A stretch of 64,000 nt of DNA, from NCBI RefSeq assembly GCF_029392815.1, contig NZ_CP113942.1, positions 1,240,001 through 1,304,000 on the forward strand, given 5' to 3'. The notes under the pieces were generated by a model. That model made no database searches and was not told where the DNA came from. It saw nothing but the letters and a program-made list of their open reading frames with translations. This DNA comes from Bifidobacterium sp. ESL0682. GTDB lineage: Bacteria > Actinomycetota > Actinomycetes > Actinomycetales > Bifidobacteriaceae. Below are positions 33,787 through 43,137 of this stretch, piece by piece. A program made the position numbers and the translations under genes. Each line of letters begins with the position of its first letter. Position 1 is the first letter of the stretch.

Positions 33787-34233
33787 TTACAAGTCCGACT
33801 TGTTCCGGGTTTCCGTTTCAGCTTCCAAGCGCTGGCAGTCCGGGCAAAGGCCGAATACTTCCAGCGTGTGCGAGCTAACGGTGAAGCCATGTTCCACGGC
33901 GACCTTACGAACCCACTCCTCGGGCGGTTCGATTTCCACCGTTTTGCCGCAGTTCTCACAGACCAGATGATGATGGTGCTCGCCGTCGTCGCAGATGCGG
34001 AACATCTGCTGATCATTAAGATGAATGGTGTCGGCTCTGCCATCATCAGCCAATGCGTTGAGCTGCCGATACACGGTGGAAAGTCCGATACCCTGCCCGT
34101 TCTCGCTGAGGATTCGATAAAGGTCCTGCGCGGAGATGAAATCGTCGCAGCCCGAAAGCGCCTTCAGTACGGCATCCTTCTGCCAGGTATGCTGGCTGCC
34201 GCGGCGGCCATGCCTGGTGAGCACTCTACGCAT
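33787..34233 (-). CDS. Fur-family metal-responsive repressor
   Basis: This 148-residue DNA-binding protein has the winged helix (TWQKDAVLKALSGCDDFISAQDLYRIL, GIGLSTVYRQLNALADDGRADTI) and a metal-binding half with HHHHLVCENCGKTVEIEPPEE and GLCPDCQR. The four cysteines are a structural zinc site and the HHHH plus acidic residues a sensing site. The pattern is closest to Zur-like zinc regulators, but Fur or PerR cannot be excluded. The ATG at 34233 follows GAAGAGAGA. The frame is open to 34356 and beyond, where it would add a His/Asp-containing tail. Confidence 0.85.
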   Translation of the reverse strand: MRRVLTRHGRRGSQHTWQKDAVLKALSGCDDFISAQDLYRILSENGQGIGLSTVYRQLNALADDGRADTIHLNDQQMFRICDDGEHHHHLVCENCGKTVEIEPPEEWVRKVAVEHGFTVSSHTLEVFGLCPDCQRLEAETETRNKSDL

Positions 34234-34736
34234 AGAATGTCTCTCTTCGTTTTGCCCGTTGGCTACCACCGTCACATAACCTCTTTCGTCATCATGTTTA
34301 TGGCCAATGTGCTGTCCTGATTGTTCTGCGGACTCACCATTGGACGTAAACGGCATTTTACTCGCAATCGCATGGCTTGGAAAGAGCAGCTCAATCCAAG
34401 AGACTTGACGCTGCAATCAATTACCAACCAACGTTGAGATAAAGCCCCCTCAACGCGAAACGCAGCAAACCATGAGTCCGTCATCATTCAGCACTGTTGA
34501 CTGGTCCTGGCTATTGTCGCAAATCATCCCAGCACCCGGTGGCCTCAAGTTCGGACCGTTCATGATGCATCGTCTCTCAATCGCTTGCCGAACTATAATC
34601 ACTGCTATTGATGGAACGTGAGCTGCCATGATATCTCCGAAGTATCGTTGGGAGATCTGAGCCGTTCCCAATTTTACGCGACACTTACAAGACAATACGA
34701 CTGCTCAATTCCTTATACAAAACGTCTCATTTCATC
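34234..34736. other. Intergenic region upstream of the Fur-family gene
   Basis: The first 120 bases could be an N-terminal extension of the regulator. The remainder has no convincing gene, no tRNA and no clear long inverted repeat. Short minus-strand frames here lack family resemblance. Confidence 0.4.
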
Positions 34737-34765
34737 AAAAATGCCACCGGCACATACCGGTGGCA
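34737..34765 (-). terminator. Terminator of the YhbY-like gene
   Basis: A 9-bp perfect stem (TGCCACCGG at 34742-34750 with 34757-34765) is followed on the minus strand by TTTTTGATG. It lies 28 bases after the stop codon. Confidence 0.85.
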
Positions 34766-34793
34766 CACAAGTCATAAAACTTATGACAAATGA

Positions 34794-35102
34794 CTAATGA
34801 ACGAGCTCAATCTTAGTGATGCCGGGCTTCTTCGAAGGCCGGTAGAGCACGAAACGATGACCAATCACCTGTACCAGCTGCGCACCGATCTGACCGGCCA
34901 AGGTCTCACCGACCTCTTGCTCATCAATCGGGCATCCGTCCTGCACCACGCCTTTGAGCAACTCGTGCGATTCAAGTGTCTCCGAAGCCTGCTTCACGGC
35001 GGCGTCGGTAACCCCGTTCTTGCCGATCCACAGCATTGGCGAAATCTTGCTCGCCAACGCCTTGAGCTGCTTGACTTGTCGCTTGTTGAGTTTTGTTGCC
35101 AT
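34794..35102 (-). CDS. YhbY/CRM-domain RNA-binding protein
   Basis: This 102-residue protein is a stand-alone CRM domain, which binds pre-50S ribosomal RNA. It shows the family pattern LNKRQVKQLKALASKISPMLWIGKNGVTDAAVKQASETLESHELLKG with the GKNG loop, then IGAQLVQVIGHRFVLYRPSKK. The ATG at 35102 gives the normal length; the longer frame upstream would add 40 unrelated residues. It has its own terminator. Confidence 0.92.
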   Translation of the reverse strand: MATKLNKRQVKQLKALASKISPMLWIGKNGVTDAAVKQASETLESHELLKGVVQDGCPIDEQEVGETLAGQIGAQLVQVIGHRFVLYRPSKKPGITKIELVH

Positions 35103-35454
35103 GTAACATTCCATTCTTCGTAATCGCCTATTGCCGTAATCGGTCCTTGCCTTCTCATCGAGTAGACAACGCCCGGCCTTCCATATGATTACACCATATC
35201 CCAAAGGCTTGTCCTGTGGCATTTCGACGGAACAGCATATATCACAATTTGCTTTTCAGACATGATGCCATCAACACGGGCTTAAACCAGTACCGCAACA
35301 TCAGCAGAAAAATGATCTCCATCTATTAGACTTCAGATGGTTGGAAGGTTCAGTTTCAAGGTGGTTTTCTAGCCGGAACACAACCGCGACTAGCTTTGAC
35401 GGCGTTCCGGCCATTTTGCGTCCCGCGTGCTGATATAATCGAACATTGGTGTCT
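35103..35454. promoter_or_regulatory. Intergenic region with tRNA-Arg promoter
   Basis: This 352-base region separates the YhbY-like gene (minus) from tRNA-Arg (plus). A perfect -10 TATAAT preceded by TGA is at 35434-35439, about 16 bases before the tRNA 5' end. A -35 at standard spacing is not recognisable. I see no gene in it. Confidence 0.55.
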
Positions 35455-35528
35455 GGCCCCGTAGCTCAGTTGGATAGAGCAACTGACTTCTAATCTGTAG
35501 GTCGCGAGTTCGAATCTCGCCGGGGTCA
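35455..35528 (+). tRNA. tRNA-Arg (anticodon TCT)
   Basis: The acceptor stem GGCCCCG pairs with CGGGGTC (one G-T). The D-arm is GCTCAGTTGGATAGAGC, the anticodon loop CTTCTAA gives TCT, and the T-arm GCGAG TTCGAAT CTCGC is perfect. The anticodon stem ACTGA/TCTGT has one T-T mismatch (35484 with 35496). CCA is not encoded. The tRNA lies just upstream of the histidine kinase gene. Confidence 0.93.
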
Positions 35529-35574
35529 CTTTGTTTTGCTGGCCGAATTTTGCCAGCCGCGCCGAAGGAGTCAG

Positions 35575-36879
35575 ATGACCGATCACGGCAAAGGCAAGGC
35601 GGCAGGAAAACCGTCAATATTCAGTATCGATGGGAAGGCGCCGCGCCGCCGATTCCCCAAGTACTCGGCATTGATATTCGGCTTGGCGTTTGCTTTTATC
35701 ATTCCCGATTCCGCGTATGTGGGCCATTTCGTGCTTATGGTGCTGCAACCGGTACTGATTCTGCTGCTCTATATCGCCATGTTCAAGGCACCGAAACTGT
35801 TCTGGCAACGCACGGCAGCCTTGGTTCTGATAGTGGTCTGCATATGGTCGGCGCCTTACCTGCGCCATGGCGGGCAGCTGCTCGCCTACATCGTCATTGC
35901 CGAAGCATCGATGTTGTTCAATGCCGCATTCGGGTACATCACCATCGTGGTTTCCGCAATTGCCATGTGGTTACTCTCGCCGATACTCAATAATTTGTCA
36001 AGCCTGCATCTCTTCGATTCCATCGCTACTTCAGTCTATATATTATTCGCCGGAATCCTTTTCATGGTCTATACCGTGCAATCAGAGAAACTGCAACGGG
36101 CCAATACTCAACTGCAAGAGAACGTGGAGCAGATCGAATCGCTGACCCTCTCGCGCGAACGGGCACGAATGGCCAGCGAAATGCATGATTCGCTGGGGCA
36201 ACAACTTACCGCGATGCATTATGCCCATGAATCTGCGGCAAATGCCACCGCTGCCGCTACCAATCTCACTGAAACAGAACGGGTAGCCATCAGCAAACCT
36301 ATCACCAGAGCCGACGACATTGCGGAAGGCGCGCTGTCCGAAGTGAGGCAGATGGCACGCGCTCTGGATCCAGCGGCGTTCGGCCAAACACTGACGAATG
36401 CATCCATCGACGCGATGGCGCACTCGTTTAGCCAAACAGGACTCGAGATGCAGACCGACATTACGGGAGAAGTGAGCTTACTCAGCTCTACCGAGCAGAC
36501 TCTGCTCTTCCGTGCTCTGCAGGAAACGTTGACCAACGCCGTCCGTCATGCCCACGCCGCCAAGGTACGGCTCGCCATTACTGTCGGCAGCCATGAAACA
36601 ACACTGTGCGTTGAGGATGACGGACCGGGCATCGATCCGAACGACATCGATCACGGATTCGGCCTCGCGGCGTTGCGCCAGCGCGTGGAACAAACCGGAG
36701 GGACTCTGACACTTGGGGAATCACAATTGCTGGGCGGGGCCAAGGTGACTCTGACCATCACGGAACAGCACAAGAGTCCGCCAAAACAACCAACGCGTTT
36801 TGACCAAGCAGACCAGACCACTAAAAACAATACAGAAAGCAACGCGCCGACGCCGATGAAAGGAACAGACGAGTCGTGA
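35575..36879 (+). CDS. Sensor histidine kinase, NarL/DesK type
   Basis: This 434-residue membrane kinase has about five membrane segments in residues 20-165, then a HisKA_3 dimerisation helix with the phospho-acceptor His204 in RARMASEMHDSLGQQL. The ATPase domain carries an N-box ETLTNAVRHAHA and G-boxes VEDDGPGID and GFGLAALRQRVEQTGG. The ATG follows GAAGGAG by a few bases. It overlaps the response regulator by 4 bases. No large extracellular sensor is visible, so it may sense through the membrane or via the adjacent transporters, as in DesK or bacitracin-type systems; this is inference. Confidence 0.92.
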   Translation: MTDHGKGKAAGKPSIFSIDGKAPRRRFPKYSALIFGLAFAFIIPDSAYVGHFVLMVLQPVLILLLYIAMFKAPKLFWQRTAALVLIVVCIWSAPYLRHGGQLLAYIVIAEASMLFNAAFGYITIVVSAIAMWLLSPILNNLSSLHLFDSIATSVYILFAGILFMVYTVQSEKLQRANTQLQENVEQIESLTLSRERARMASEMHDSLGQQLTAMHYAHESAANATAAATNLTETERVAISKPITRADDIAEGALSEVRQMARALDPAAFGQTLTNASIDAMAHSFSQTGLEMQTDITGEVSLLSSTEQTLLFRALQETLTNAVRHAHAAKVRLAITVGSHETTLCVEDDGPGIDPNDIDHGFGLAALRQRVEQTGGTLTLGESQLLGGAKVTLTITEQHKSPPKQPTRFDQADQTTKNNTESNAPTPMKGTDES

Positions 36880-37766
36880 ACAATACCGTCGAAACCGAAG
36901 TTAACCTGCCCGAGCGTCCTATCCGCCTCCTGATTGTGGACGATCAAGAGCTCATTCTCACCGGACTCGCTGAACTCGTCACCTATATGCCCGGCGTAGA
37001 AGTGACCGCCCAAACGCAGAGCGGACAAGCGGCACTGGCACTGAAAAACGAGATACTCAGCTCGATCGATGTCGCACTCATCGACGCGCGCATGCCACAG
37101 ATGAACGGCCCCGAACTCATTGCGCAACTGCACAACAAATATCCCAATATCAAATGCATCTTGCTCACTGCGTTCGACGAGGATGACAATCTCATCAATT
37201 CCTTACAAGCCGGGGCGGTCGGCTATCTGCTCAAGGACGTCTCCACGGCCGACCTCGACGATGCCATTCATCGAGCAGCCGAAGGAGGGCGCATCATCGG
37301 AGCCAGCGCCACCGCTCATGTCATGCGTCTCATCTCGCAATCCGGCACGAGTAACGACAATAGCCATAAAAATACGGCTTCTTCGAACAATCCCGGCGAA
37401 CAGTCCACGGATGAAAGAATCCTACGAAGATTTGACGCCTCTCCTACCGGAACCGCTCATCAATCCCAGTTCGACCGGAATGCTGACAGCCATGTAGAAG
37501 CTATCGAAAATCCCGATACAACTGCAAGCAGCGTCACGGACTTCTCTCAAACCAGTCCGGAAACCCGTGCGCTGCTCGCCGAGCTGACGCCACGAAACCA
37601 GCAGATTGCCCTACTGATCGCGCAAGGCCGCACCAATTCGGAAATCGCAGATCAGCTGTTCCTCTCCCCTGGAACGGTGAAAAACCACGCCAGCCACATC
37701 TTCGCCAGCCTCAATGTCCGCAACCGCACCGAGCTGACCGCCATGCTTGGCGGAACGTTGGACTGA
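36876..37766 (+). CDS. NarL/LuxR-family response regulator with long linker
   Basis: The receiver domain (residues 10-135) has the acidic pair LLIVDDQE, phospho-acceptor Asp70 in ALIDARMPQMNG, LLTAF and the Lys in GYLLKDVS. The C-terminal LuxR-type helix-turn-helix is LTPRNQQIALLIAQGRTNSEIADQL with SPGTVKNHASHIFASLNVRNR. Between them lies a Ser/Asn/Thr-rich linker of about 85 residues, so the protein is 296 residues instead of about 210. The start is GTG within the kinase stop (GTGA overlap). It is the obvious candidate to bind the shared element before the two ABC units. Confidence 0.92.
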   Translation: MNNTVETEVNLPERPIRLLIVDDQELILTGLAELVTYMPGVEVTAQTQSGQAALALKNEILSSIDVALIDARMPQMNGPELIAQLHNKYPNIKCILLTAFDEDDNLINSLQAGAVGYLLKDVSTADLDDAIHRAAEGGRIIGASATAHVMRLISQSGTSNDNSHKNTASSNNPGEQSTDERILRRFDASPTGTAHQSQFDRNADSHVEAIENPDTTASSVTDFSQTSPETRALLAELTPRNQQIALLIAQGRTNSEIADQLFLSPGTVKNHASHIFASLNVRNRTELTAMLGGTLD

Positions 37767-37775
37767 AACCGTCTC

Positions 37776-39828
37776 TTATCGTCCTCCATTTCGTGCAACA
37801 CCACGATAGACCGAACGATACAACAAGCCACCGCAGCCAACAACAAACAGCAATGCGAGCGCCATCATGCCCAGTTGCGGCCACGGCACATACACCCGAG
37901 CCGCATGCCAATAGCCGGCAAGGCTCTGTTGTTGGGTGAGGTTGCTGGAGACTACGACAGCCACCATAGTGAGCAACCCTGCCACACCGACCTCGACACC
38001 GGTGCGAACACAACCGATTGTGGCCCACTGTCGTTCACTCATGCCAATCATCCAGGCGGCCCTGGCCTCACGGCGACGAGATTCCGCATCGTTGGCGACC
38101 ACCGAGACCAAACCGACCACCGAGATGAGCAGAATCGGATAGACCGTGAAATAGAGACTGGTTCGGTTGCCAGCCGAATATTCACGCTGAGCGACCGCAC
38201 CAAGCGGCAGTTGGTCGATGATGTTCCGCGTATCCGAAACCTGCAAAGATTTCCTGCTGCCGTCAGATACCAGCGCCCGAACTTGACCCACACGATTGTT
38301 ATGAATCATCGCCATGCGCTTGCCATGCTGGTTCTCCATCGGCTTGAGCGAGCGCGGAACATAGAAATTACCGGTCATACCGCTGGCCATCCGCACGATT
38401 GCGGTAACCTTGCTGCGATGCCAATGCCCATCCGCGCCGGCTACGCACACCGGCTGACCGATCTTGCCGTATTCTCCGCCATAATCAGTCGATACCACAC
38501 CATCGCGAGCATCCACGTCTCCCTGTATTGCATCTGCCGGCACGAAGCTCGAAAGCGACCCATGGTCGATCACCGAAGAAAGCCCCTCATTCAACGGCTC
38601 ATGTTCCGCGATTTCCTCCTTGATCTGCCCTTCACAACTGGTCGAGTACGAATCCGTATATTGCACGCCAGTCGGAGCCAATACCAACGCATGAGGATCG
38701 GCTTCAATCGCCGTTGCTCTCAGCCTGTCGGTACCGGATTTGCCAGCGCTCGTTGTCTGGACAATCGCCGTACCGTCGAACATCGCATGCAACGAGCTGC
38801 GGGCGGCGTTGTCCAGAGACGTCTGCAACCCATAGAAGAACACGAACACAGCCACCGCGACGACGGTGATACTGAAAATCGACATGGATTTGAGCGCAGC
38901 CAAATCACGCAAAGCGATATCCGCCCATGAACGACCATGCAATCTTTTGCTGATGCCGCCGCCTATGGCTCGCAGCAACGGTTTGGCCAGACGAGCAATA
39001 CCCCAGCAAACCAACAGAGGCATCACGCCATTACCCATCTGGGCCATCTCGCTGCCGGACCGAGATGAGACAACACCCCAGCCAATACCGACAATGAACA
39101 TCGCCAAGGTGATGAGGTTACGAGATACCGTTGAAAGCCGCGTATACACGGTACGTCTCGTCTTGGGTTCAGAAACGTGTGGAGAGCGTCAGTCTCGATC
39201 TGACGACTTTCCTGCCTGAGAAATATGCGGACACCACGGCGCAGAACAACGAAATCAGCACGGTTTGCCAGACTGCTTTGACGAAACCGGAACCGGTGCG
39301 ATTCAGCGCCTCTGGTCCCATTATTTTGAAGAAGAACGTGAAAATCGCATTGCCCGGCACACCCAGCACACAAGCGCCGAACGCCGAAACAAAGGCGATA
39401 GGCAGTTGCACACCGATCATGGCACCAATCAGCCAACGCGGGGTGGCGCCCATCATCCGCAGACGCATCAGATCGCTCCATTTGGCGATGAAGGCGTGGT
39501 CCGTAGTGGTCTTGTCAATCAGTACAACACCAATGACCATGAAGACAAGGAACGTCCCCAACTCCGATCCCAACGCCGGCACCGAGTTCGTGGCCCAAGC
39601 CAGCACAAACACCAGAGCCATCCCCACCATGTTCGCCACACCGTTGAGCAGCTGCAGACGCCTGTTGCCTCTCCAAAGCGAGGACATGATATGCACGCTG
39701 TTCATCCAAGCCCTGTATGACGGCAGACTACCCGTACTTTCTACGCCACCCGCGCCAGTTGTATGCCTCGAGTCGGCAACACCCATGCCGTCTTTTTGCT
39801 TCATCCTCCCGATTTTGGACTTACTCAT
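37776..39828 (-). pseudogene. FtsX-like ABC permease, one frameshift as sequenced
   Basis: The upstream piece (39828-39169) has a membrane region with FLVFMVIGVVLIDKTTTDHAF, RLRMMGATPRWLIGAMIG and VWQTVLISLFCAVVSAYFSGRKV. The downstream piece (from about 39149) has further membrane segments, a large extracellular domain and a closing ARAAWMIGMSERQWATIG module. Together they form a two-module FtsX/MacB-type permease of about 680 residues. The break lies at about 39165-39190; removing one base, perhaps from the TTT in the gene, joins RLTLSTR to EPKTRRTVYTRLS. No ribosome binding site precedes the second piece. The start at 39828 follows GGGAGG and overlaps the ATPase gene by 8 bases. Confidence 0.75.
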
Positions 39829-40600
39829 GGCGACCTCCCAGCAGCAGATCTTCAATCTGTGCGGAGGAAAGCTCATTACCGTATTCCCCTACGATGCGGC
39901 CGTCAGTCATCAGCACTACACGGTCGGCCGATGAAGCGACCACCGGGTCGTGCGTGACAATCAATGCGGCTTTGAGCCCAGCTCGCATGGAGGCATGGAT
40001 GGTCTCGATTACCTCATCACGGGCCTTCGGATCAAGATTGCCGGTCGGCTCATCAGCGAACAACACATCGGCTCCAATTGCGAGCGCCCTGGCAATGGCG
40101 ACCCGCTGTTGTTGCCCGCCGGAAAGGCTGGTGACAGGTGTGCCCAATGGTTTGGCGGCAAGCCCCACGCATGCCAGGGCCCGCAACATCTCATCGTCGC
40201 CCATCCGCTCGCCGCGAATCGAGGCAGGCAATGCCACGTTCTCCCCTATGGTCAGGTTCTCGAGCAGCATGTAGTCCTGGAAGATGAACGCGAAACGCAA
40301 GGCACGCAGCTGGGCCAGTTCTTTCTCGCCGAGCTTGGCCAGCACCTTGTCATCGAATATCACTTTGCCGCTGGTGGGCTTGTCCATGCCCGCCATCGAC
40401 CGCAGCAACGACGACTTGCCACATCCCGATGGCCCGATGACCGCCACCGTCTCGCCTTCGCGAAGCGTCAGATCGATCGGCCCCAGCTTGAACCCGAAGT
40501 CACGAACCAAACCTTCGGATCGCAAAACCTCTTTGGTTCTTGTCTTTTGCTGTATGGGATATGTCTGTGTTGCATAGCTTGTGATGTTTTCGTTTTCCAT
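39821..40600 (-). CDS. MacB/LolD-type ABC transporter ATP-binding protein
   Basis: This 259-residue ATPase has Walker A VIGPSGCGKSSLLR, Q-loop FIFQDYMLL, signature SLSGGQQQRVAIARALA and Walker B VLFADEPTGNLD, followed by the H-loop IVTHD. It energises the FtsX-like permease encoded immediately downstream with an 8-base overlap. There is no clear ribosome binding site before the ATG; a GATAAA -10 candidate ends about 5 bases upstream, so the mRNA may be leaderless. Family members export antimicrobial peptides or sense them for a partner kinase. Confidence 0.9.
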   Translation of the reverse strand: MENENITSYATQTYPIQQKTRTKEVLRSEGLVRDFGFKLGPIDLTLREGETVAVIGPSGCGKSSLLRSMAGMDKPTSGKVIFDDKVLAKLGEKELAQLRALRFAFIFQDYMLLENLTIGENVALPASIRGERMGDDEMLRALACVGLAAKPLGTPVTSLSGGQQQRVAIARALAIGADVLFADEPTGNLDPKARDEVIETIHASMRAGLKAALIVTHDPVVASSADRVVLMTDGRIVGEYGNELSSAQIEDLLLGGRHE

Positions 40601-40665
40601 ATTTTTATCGTCACATATTCCAAGATGCCCAGCTCAGTGCCGAAAGTCACTGTTTTCCCTTAGGT
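40601..40665 (-). promoter_or_regulatory. Promoter/operator copy 1 of the ABC units
   Basis: On the minus strand this holds a conserved block (plus 40641-40665, including CTAAGGGAAAACAGTGAC) at 41-65 bases before the ATG, and GTGACGATAA (plus 40605-40614) next to the start. The same two elements, with identical 36-base offset, lie before the other ABC unit at 42911-42975. The position of the block fits an activator site. Confidence 0.65.
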
Positions 40666-40722
40666 ATTTTCAATTGAGAATCAAAGAACAGCCAGCATTC
40701 TGCCTCGCATTCACGAATGTTG

Positions 40723-42153
40723 TCACTCCCCGATCGCCAAAGCGATGATGTGCACGGAATCCTGGTACTTGGTTGCCAAGCCCTGAATCCCCGTGGCGAC
40801 GGCGCCGACGATAACCGCGATAACGAGAATGCCGAGCCAGCCGAGCAACTCCAGATTCGGCACACAATGGCCCACCAATTTCAGCAAGCCGAAATCGAGG
40901 GAAAGCAACGAGATATTCGTGACGATGAATGCCAGCAGCACCGCGGTCGCGGTCATGATGGCACCATCCAAGAACGAGAGCACCGTCAACTGGCCGATAT
41001 CGGCACCGGCGACGTAGGTCAGCGCCGCATCGATTTTCCGTGCTCCTGCTGAAATGCACAACCCTGCCACGACTCCGGCCAGAGCCACGATGATGGCCGG
41101 TGCCAAGCTGGCGAGAATCCGTTCAAGACTTGCAGCCCCATACCCTTTGACGCCCGGAGCGATGTGACGCATCGTCGTGCTGAGTGTGGCCAAAATACTG
41201 GAAACCGTCATGGTCATTGCCAACCCGATCACCAACGGCATCACCGTGCCCCGCTGCCGATTGATGCGACCGCTGGACTGCTGGCCGGCTAGTCTCCAAG
41301 TAGCCGAAGGTATGGGAATCGAGGTCCACCACGAAGCGAACCGGCCCAATACCAACGGTGCCGCCGTAGCCAACGCGAAGACCAACAGGAACATACCGAG
41401 AATCGCCGTCAGCATCAGCAAGGTGCTTGTCGAATCGGTGAACGCCTTGCCACGCATAATCGTCGCTTGGCTCACGGGTTTGAGTGTCAGCCCGGAAATG
41501 CTCAAGACCACCAAAGCCGCCACAAGGAGTATTACAGTCATTACCAAGCGTTTGATACCGGAGCGGCGCGGAGGATTCTGTGACTGCCGCAGTGCCTCTA
41601 TCGGGCTGATTCTCGCGATCGAACGCATGGTGAATACCGTGCCGACCAGCACCGTCACACCGCCGAAAATCGCACCCTTAGCCAAAGCGGAATAGACTCC
41701 GGAGCCTACATACGGCGAAAACGAATCCACATCAATCGCAATCGGCATATAGAATCCATAAAATCCCGGAGCAACCAGCGGCACAACGACAAACGCCACC
41801 ATATTCGCCACTACGAACAACACCGCCACCACCGCAATCGTGCGCAGGAGCAGCTGAATCGGCGTGGCACCCTGCAAGACCAGCAACGCGAGCTGACGAC
41901 GACGCTGGGCCAACGCCGAAGATACCGTCCACAGCACGACGAAGGCGAACATGACAATCAGGAAGGACAACGGCATGGTCATCATGAATGACTGATCGCC
42001 GCTCGTGCCTATACACGGCCCTGTGCAGGCACGTTTCAGCGATTCCCACAAGGCCATGAACAGCGAGAGCATGGTCTGACCGACGACCAGCACCAGCCCG
42101 ACTGCACCCCAGACCATCGGAGCGGCTTTGAGGTCTTTCAATGCGCATTTCAT
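40723..42153 (-). CDS. FtsX-like ABC transporter permease
   Basis: This 476-residue permease starts MKCALKDLKAAPMVWGAVGLVLVVGQTMLSL and has two FtsX-type modules, including FVVLWTVSSALAQRRRQLALLVLQGATPIQLLLRTIAVV and a C-terminal set of four membrane segments. Its start ATG overlaps the stop of the upstream ATPase gene (ATGA). It resembles the permease at 37776-39828 in plan but is shorter and lacks the large extracellular loop. Together the two units may form independent exporters, or detection and export modules, for a peptide. Confidence 0.85.
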   Translation of the reverse strand: MKCALKDLKAAPMVWGAVGLVLVVGQTMLSLFMALWESLKRACTGPCIGTSGDQSFMMTMPLSFLIVMFAFVVLWTVSSALAQRRRQLALLVLQGATPIQLLLRTIAVVAVLFVVANMVAFVVVPLVAPGFYGFYMPIAIDVDSFSPYVGSGVYSALAKGAIFGGVTVLVGTVFTMRSIARISPIEALRQSQNPPRRSGIKRLVMTVILLVAALVVLSISGLTLKPVSQATIMRGKAFTDSTSTLLMLTAILGMFLLVFALATAAPLVLGRFASWWTSIPIPSATWRLAGQQSSGRINRQRGTVMPLVIGLAMTMTVSSILATLSTTMRHIAPGVKGYGAASLERILASLAPAIIVALAGVVAGLCISAGARKIDAALTYVAGADIGQLTVLSFLDGAIMTATAVLLAFIVTNISLLSLDFGLLKLVGHCVPNLELLGWLGILVIAVIVGAVATGIQGLATKYQDSVHIIALAIGE

Positions 42154-42910
42154 GCCGTCACCCCGTCTTGAGCCGAACCCTGCGAAATTCTGCCGTCTCG
42201 GACTTCGACGACCCTGTCGCATTGATTGGCAATCTCAGCGCTATGAGTCACCAGCACGACGGTTTTCTGAGGGTTCTGGGCGATATCACGTAGGATTTCC
42301 ATGACCTTCCTGCCGTTTTCCTGGTCCAATGCACCCGTCGGCTCGTCGGCGAAAATGATGTCCGGACTTGCCAGCAGCACCCGGACCAAGGCCACACGCT
42401 GCTGTTCGCCGCCCGAAAGCTCGGTCACATTGGCTTTGCGTTGCTTCAGCAGTCCGAAATAATCCAGCATGCTTTCAGCCTGTTTGCGCGGAAAACGGGC
42501 ACTACGCAGCGTGAACGGCAGAGCGATGTTCTCCTCAACGCTCATACTGGCCACAAGATTGTATGACTGGAAGACAAAACCCAGATGGTTACGCCTAAAT
42601 TTGGTCAGTTTCGTAGGTTTCGTATCTTTGATCGGCGTACCTAACAATGAAACGGCACCATCGCTGAACGTTTCAAGCCCAAGAGACAGTAAAGCAGCGT
42701 CGACTTTCCTGATCCGGAAGGACCGACAATAGCGGTGATTTGGCCGGGGTAGGCACAGAAATCGACCTTGTCAAGGATCGTGACCGAGTCGCCTTTACGG
42801 GGCGAGACCACCTTCGACAACCCGACCGCTTTCACGCTCGGCTCTGGTTTTGCTTGCTGTTGGGCAGTATTGGCAATCGTGGAATCCGATGTAGTCTGTT
42901 GGATTTTCAT
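42150..42910 (-). pseudogene. MacB/LolD-type ABC ATP-binding protein, one frameshift as sequenced
   Basis: The first 89 codons hold Walker A AIVGPSGSGKSTLLYCL and the rest, in another frame, holds Q-loop FVFQSYNL, signature ELSGGEQQRVALVRVLL and Walker B IIFADEPTGALD. The break is at about 42671-42676: one more G in the gene turns LGLKRSAMV into LGLETFSDGAVSLLGTP, the family pattern after Walker A. The corrected protein has 253 residues. It overlaps the downstream permease by 4 bases and is preceded by the second copy of the shared promoter element. Confidence 0.82.
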
Positions 42911-42975
42911 ATTGTTATCGTCACATATTTCAACGTGCCATGCCCGGTGTCGAAAGTCACTGTTTTCCCTTAGGT
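42911..42975 (-). promoter_or_regulatory. Promoter/operator copy 2 of the ABC units
   Basis: Plus 42951-42975 is identical over 25 bases to 40641-40665, and plus 42915-42924 (TTATCGTCAC) is identical to 40605-40614. The distance between the two elements and to the start codon is the same in both copies. The bases between the elements are less conserved, which points to selection on the two boxes. Confidence 0.65.
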
Positions 42976-43114
42976 GTTCTGAAATACCGAATTACTGATT
43001 GGCGACGACGATATGAAAATTCACCATGGCAAAAGGATTCGAACGAACGGTGCAACGATTGCGTAAATGCCGAAATATGGCGGAATTGCAATGGAAAAAT
43101 TACTATTCGTGTCG

Positions 43115-43137
43115 TAAAGTGACGATAAACTCAAGAC
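43115..43137 (+). promoter_or_regulatory. Promoter-like GTGACGATAA box before the ATPase-fold gene
   Basis: GTGACGATAA at 43119-43128 matches the start-proximal box of both ABC units, here on the plus strand and 9 bases before the ATG. GATAAA may be the -10 of a leaderless message. The upstream 25-base block is absent. Confidence 0.4.

Noticed and set aside
37776..39149. Treating the downstream FtsX piece as a separate permease gene
   Set aside because: Its first possible start has no ribosome binding site, and the upstream piece ends only 20 bases away with a matching membrane plan; one gene with a frame change is simpler.
43025..43060. A GGATTCGAACGAAC segment resembling a tRNA T-arm
   Set aside because: No acceptor, D-arm or anticodon stem can be built around it.
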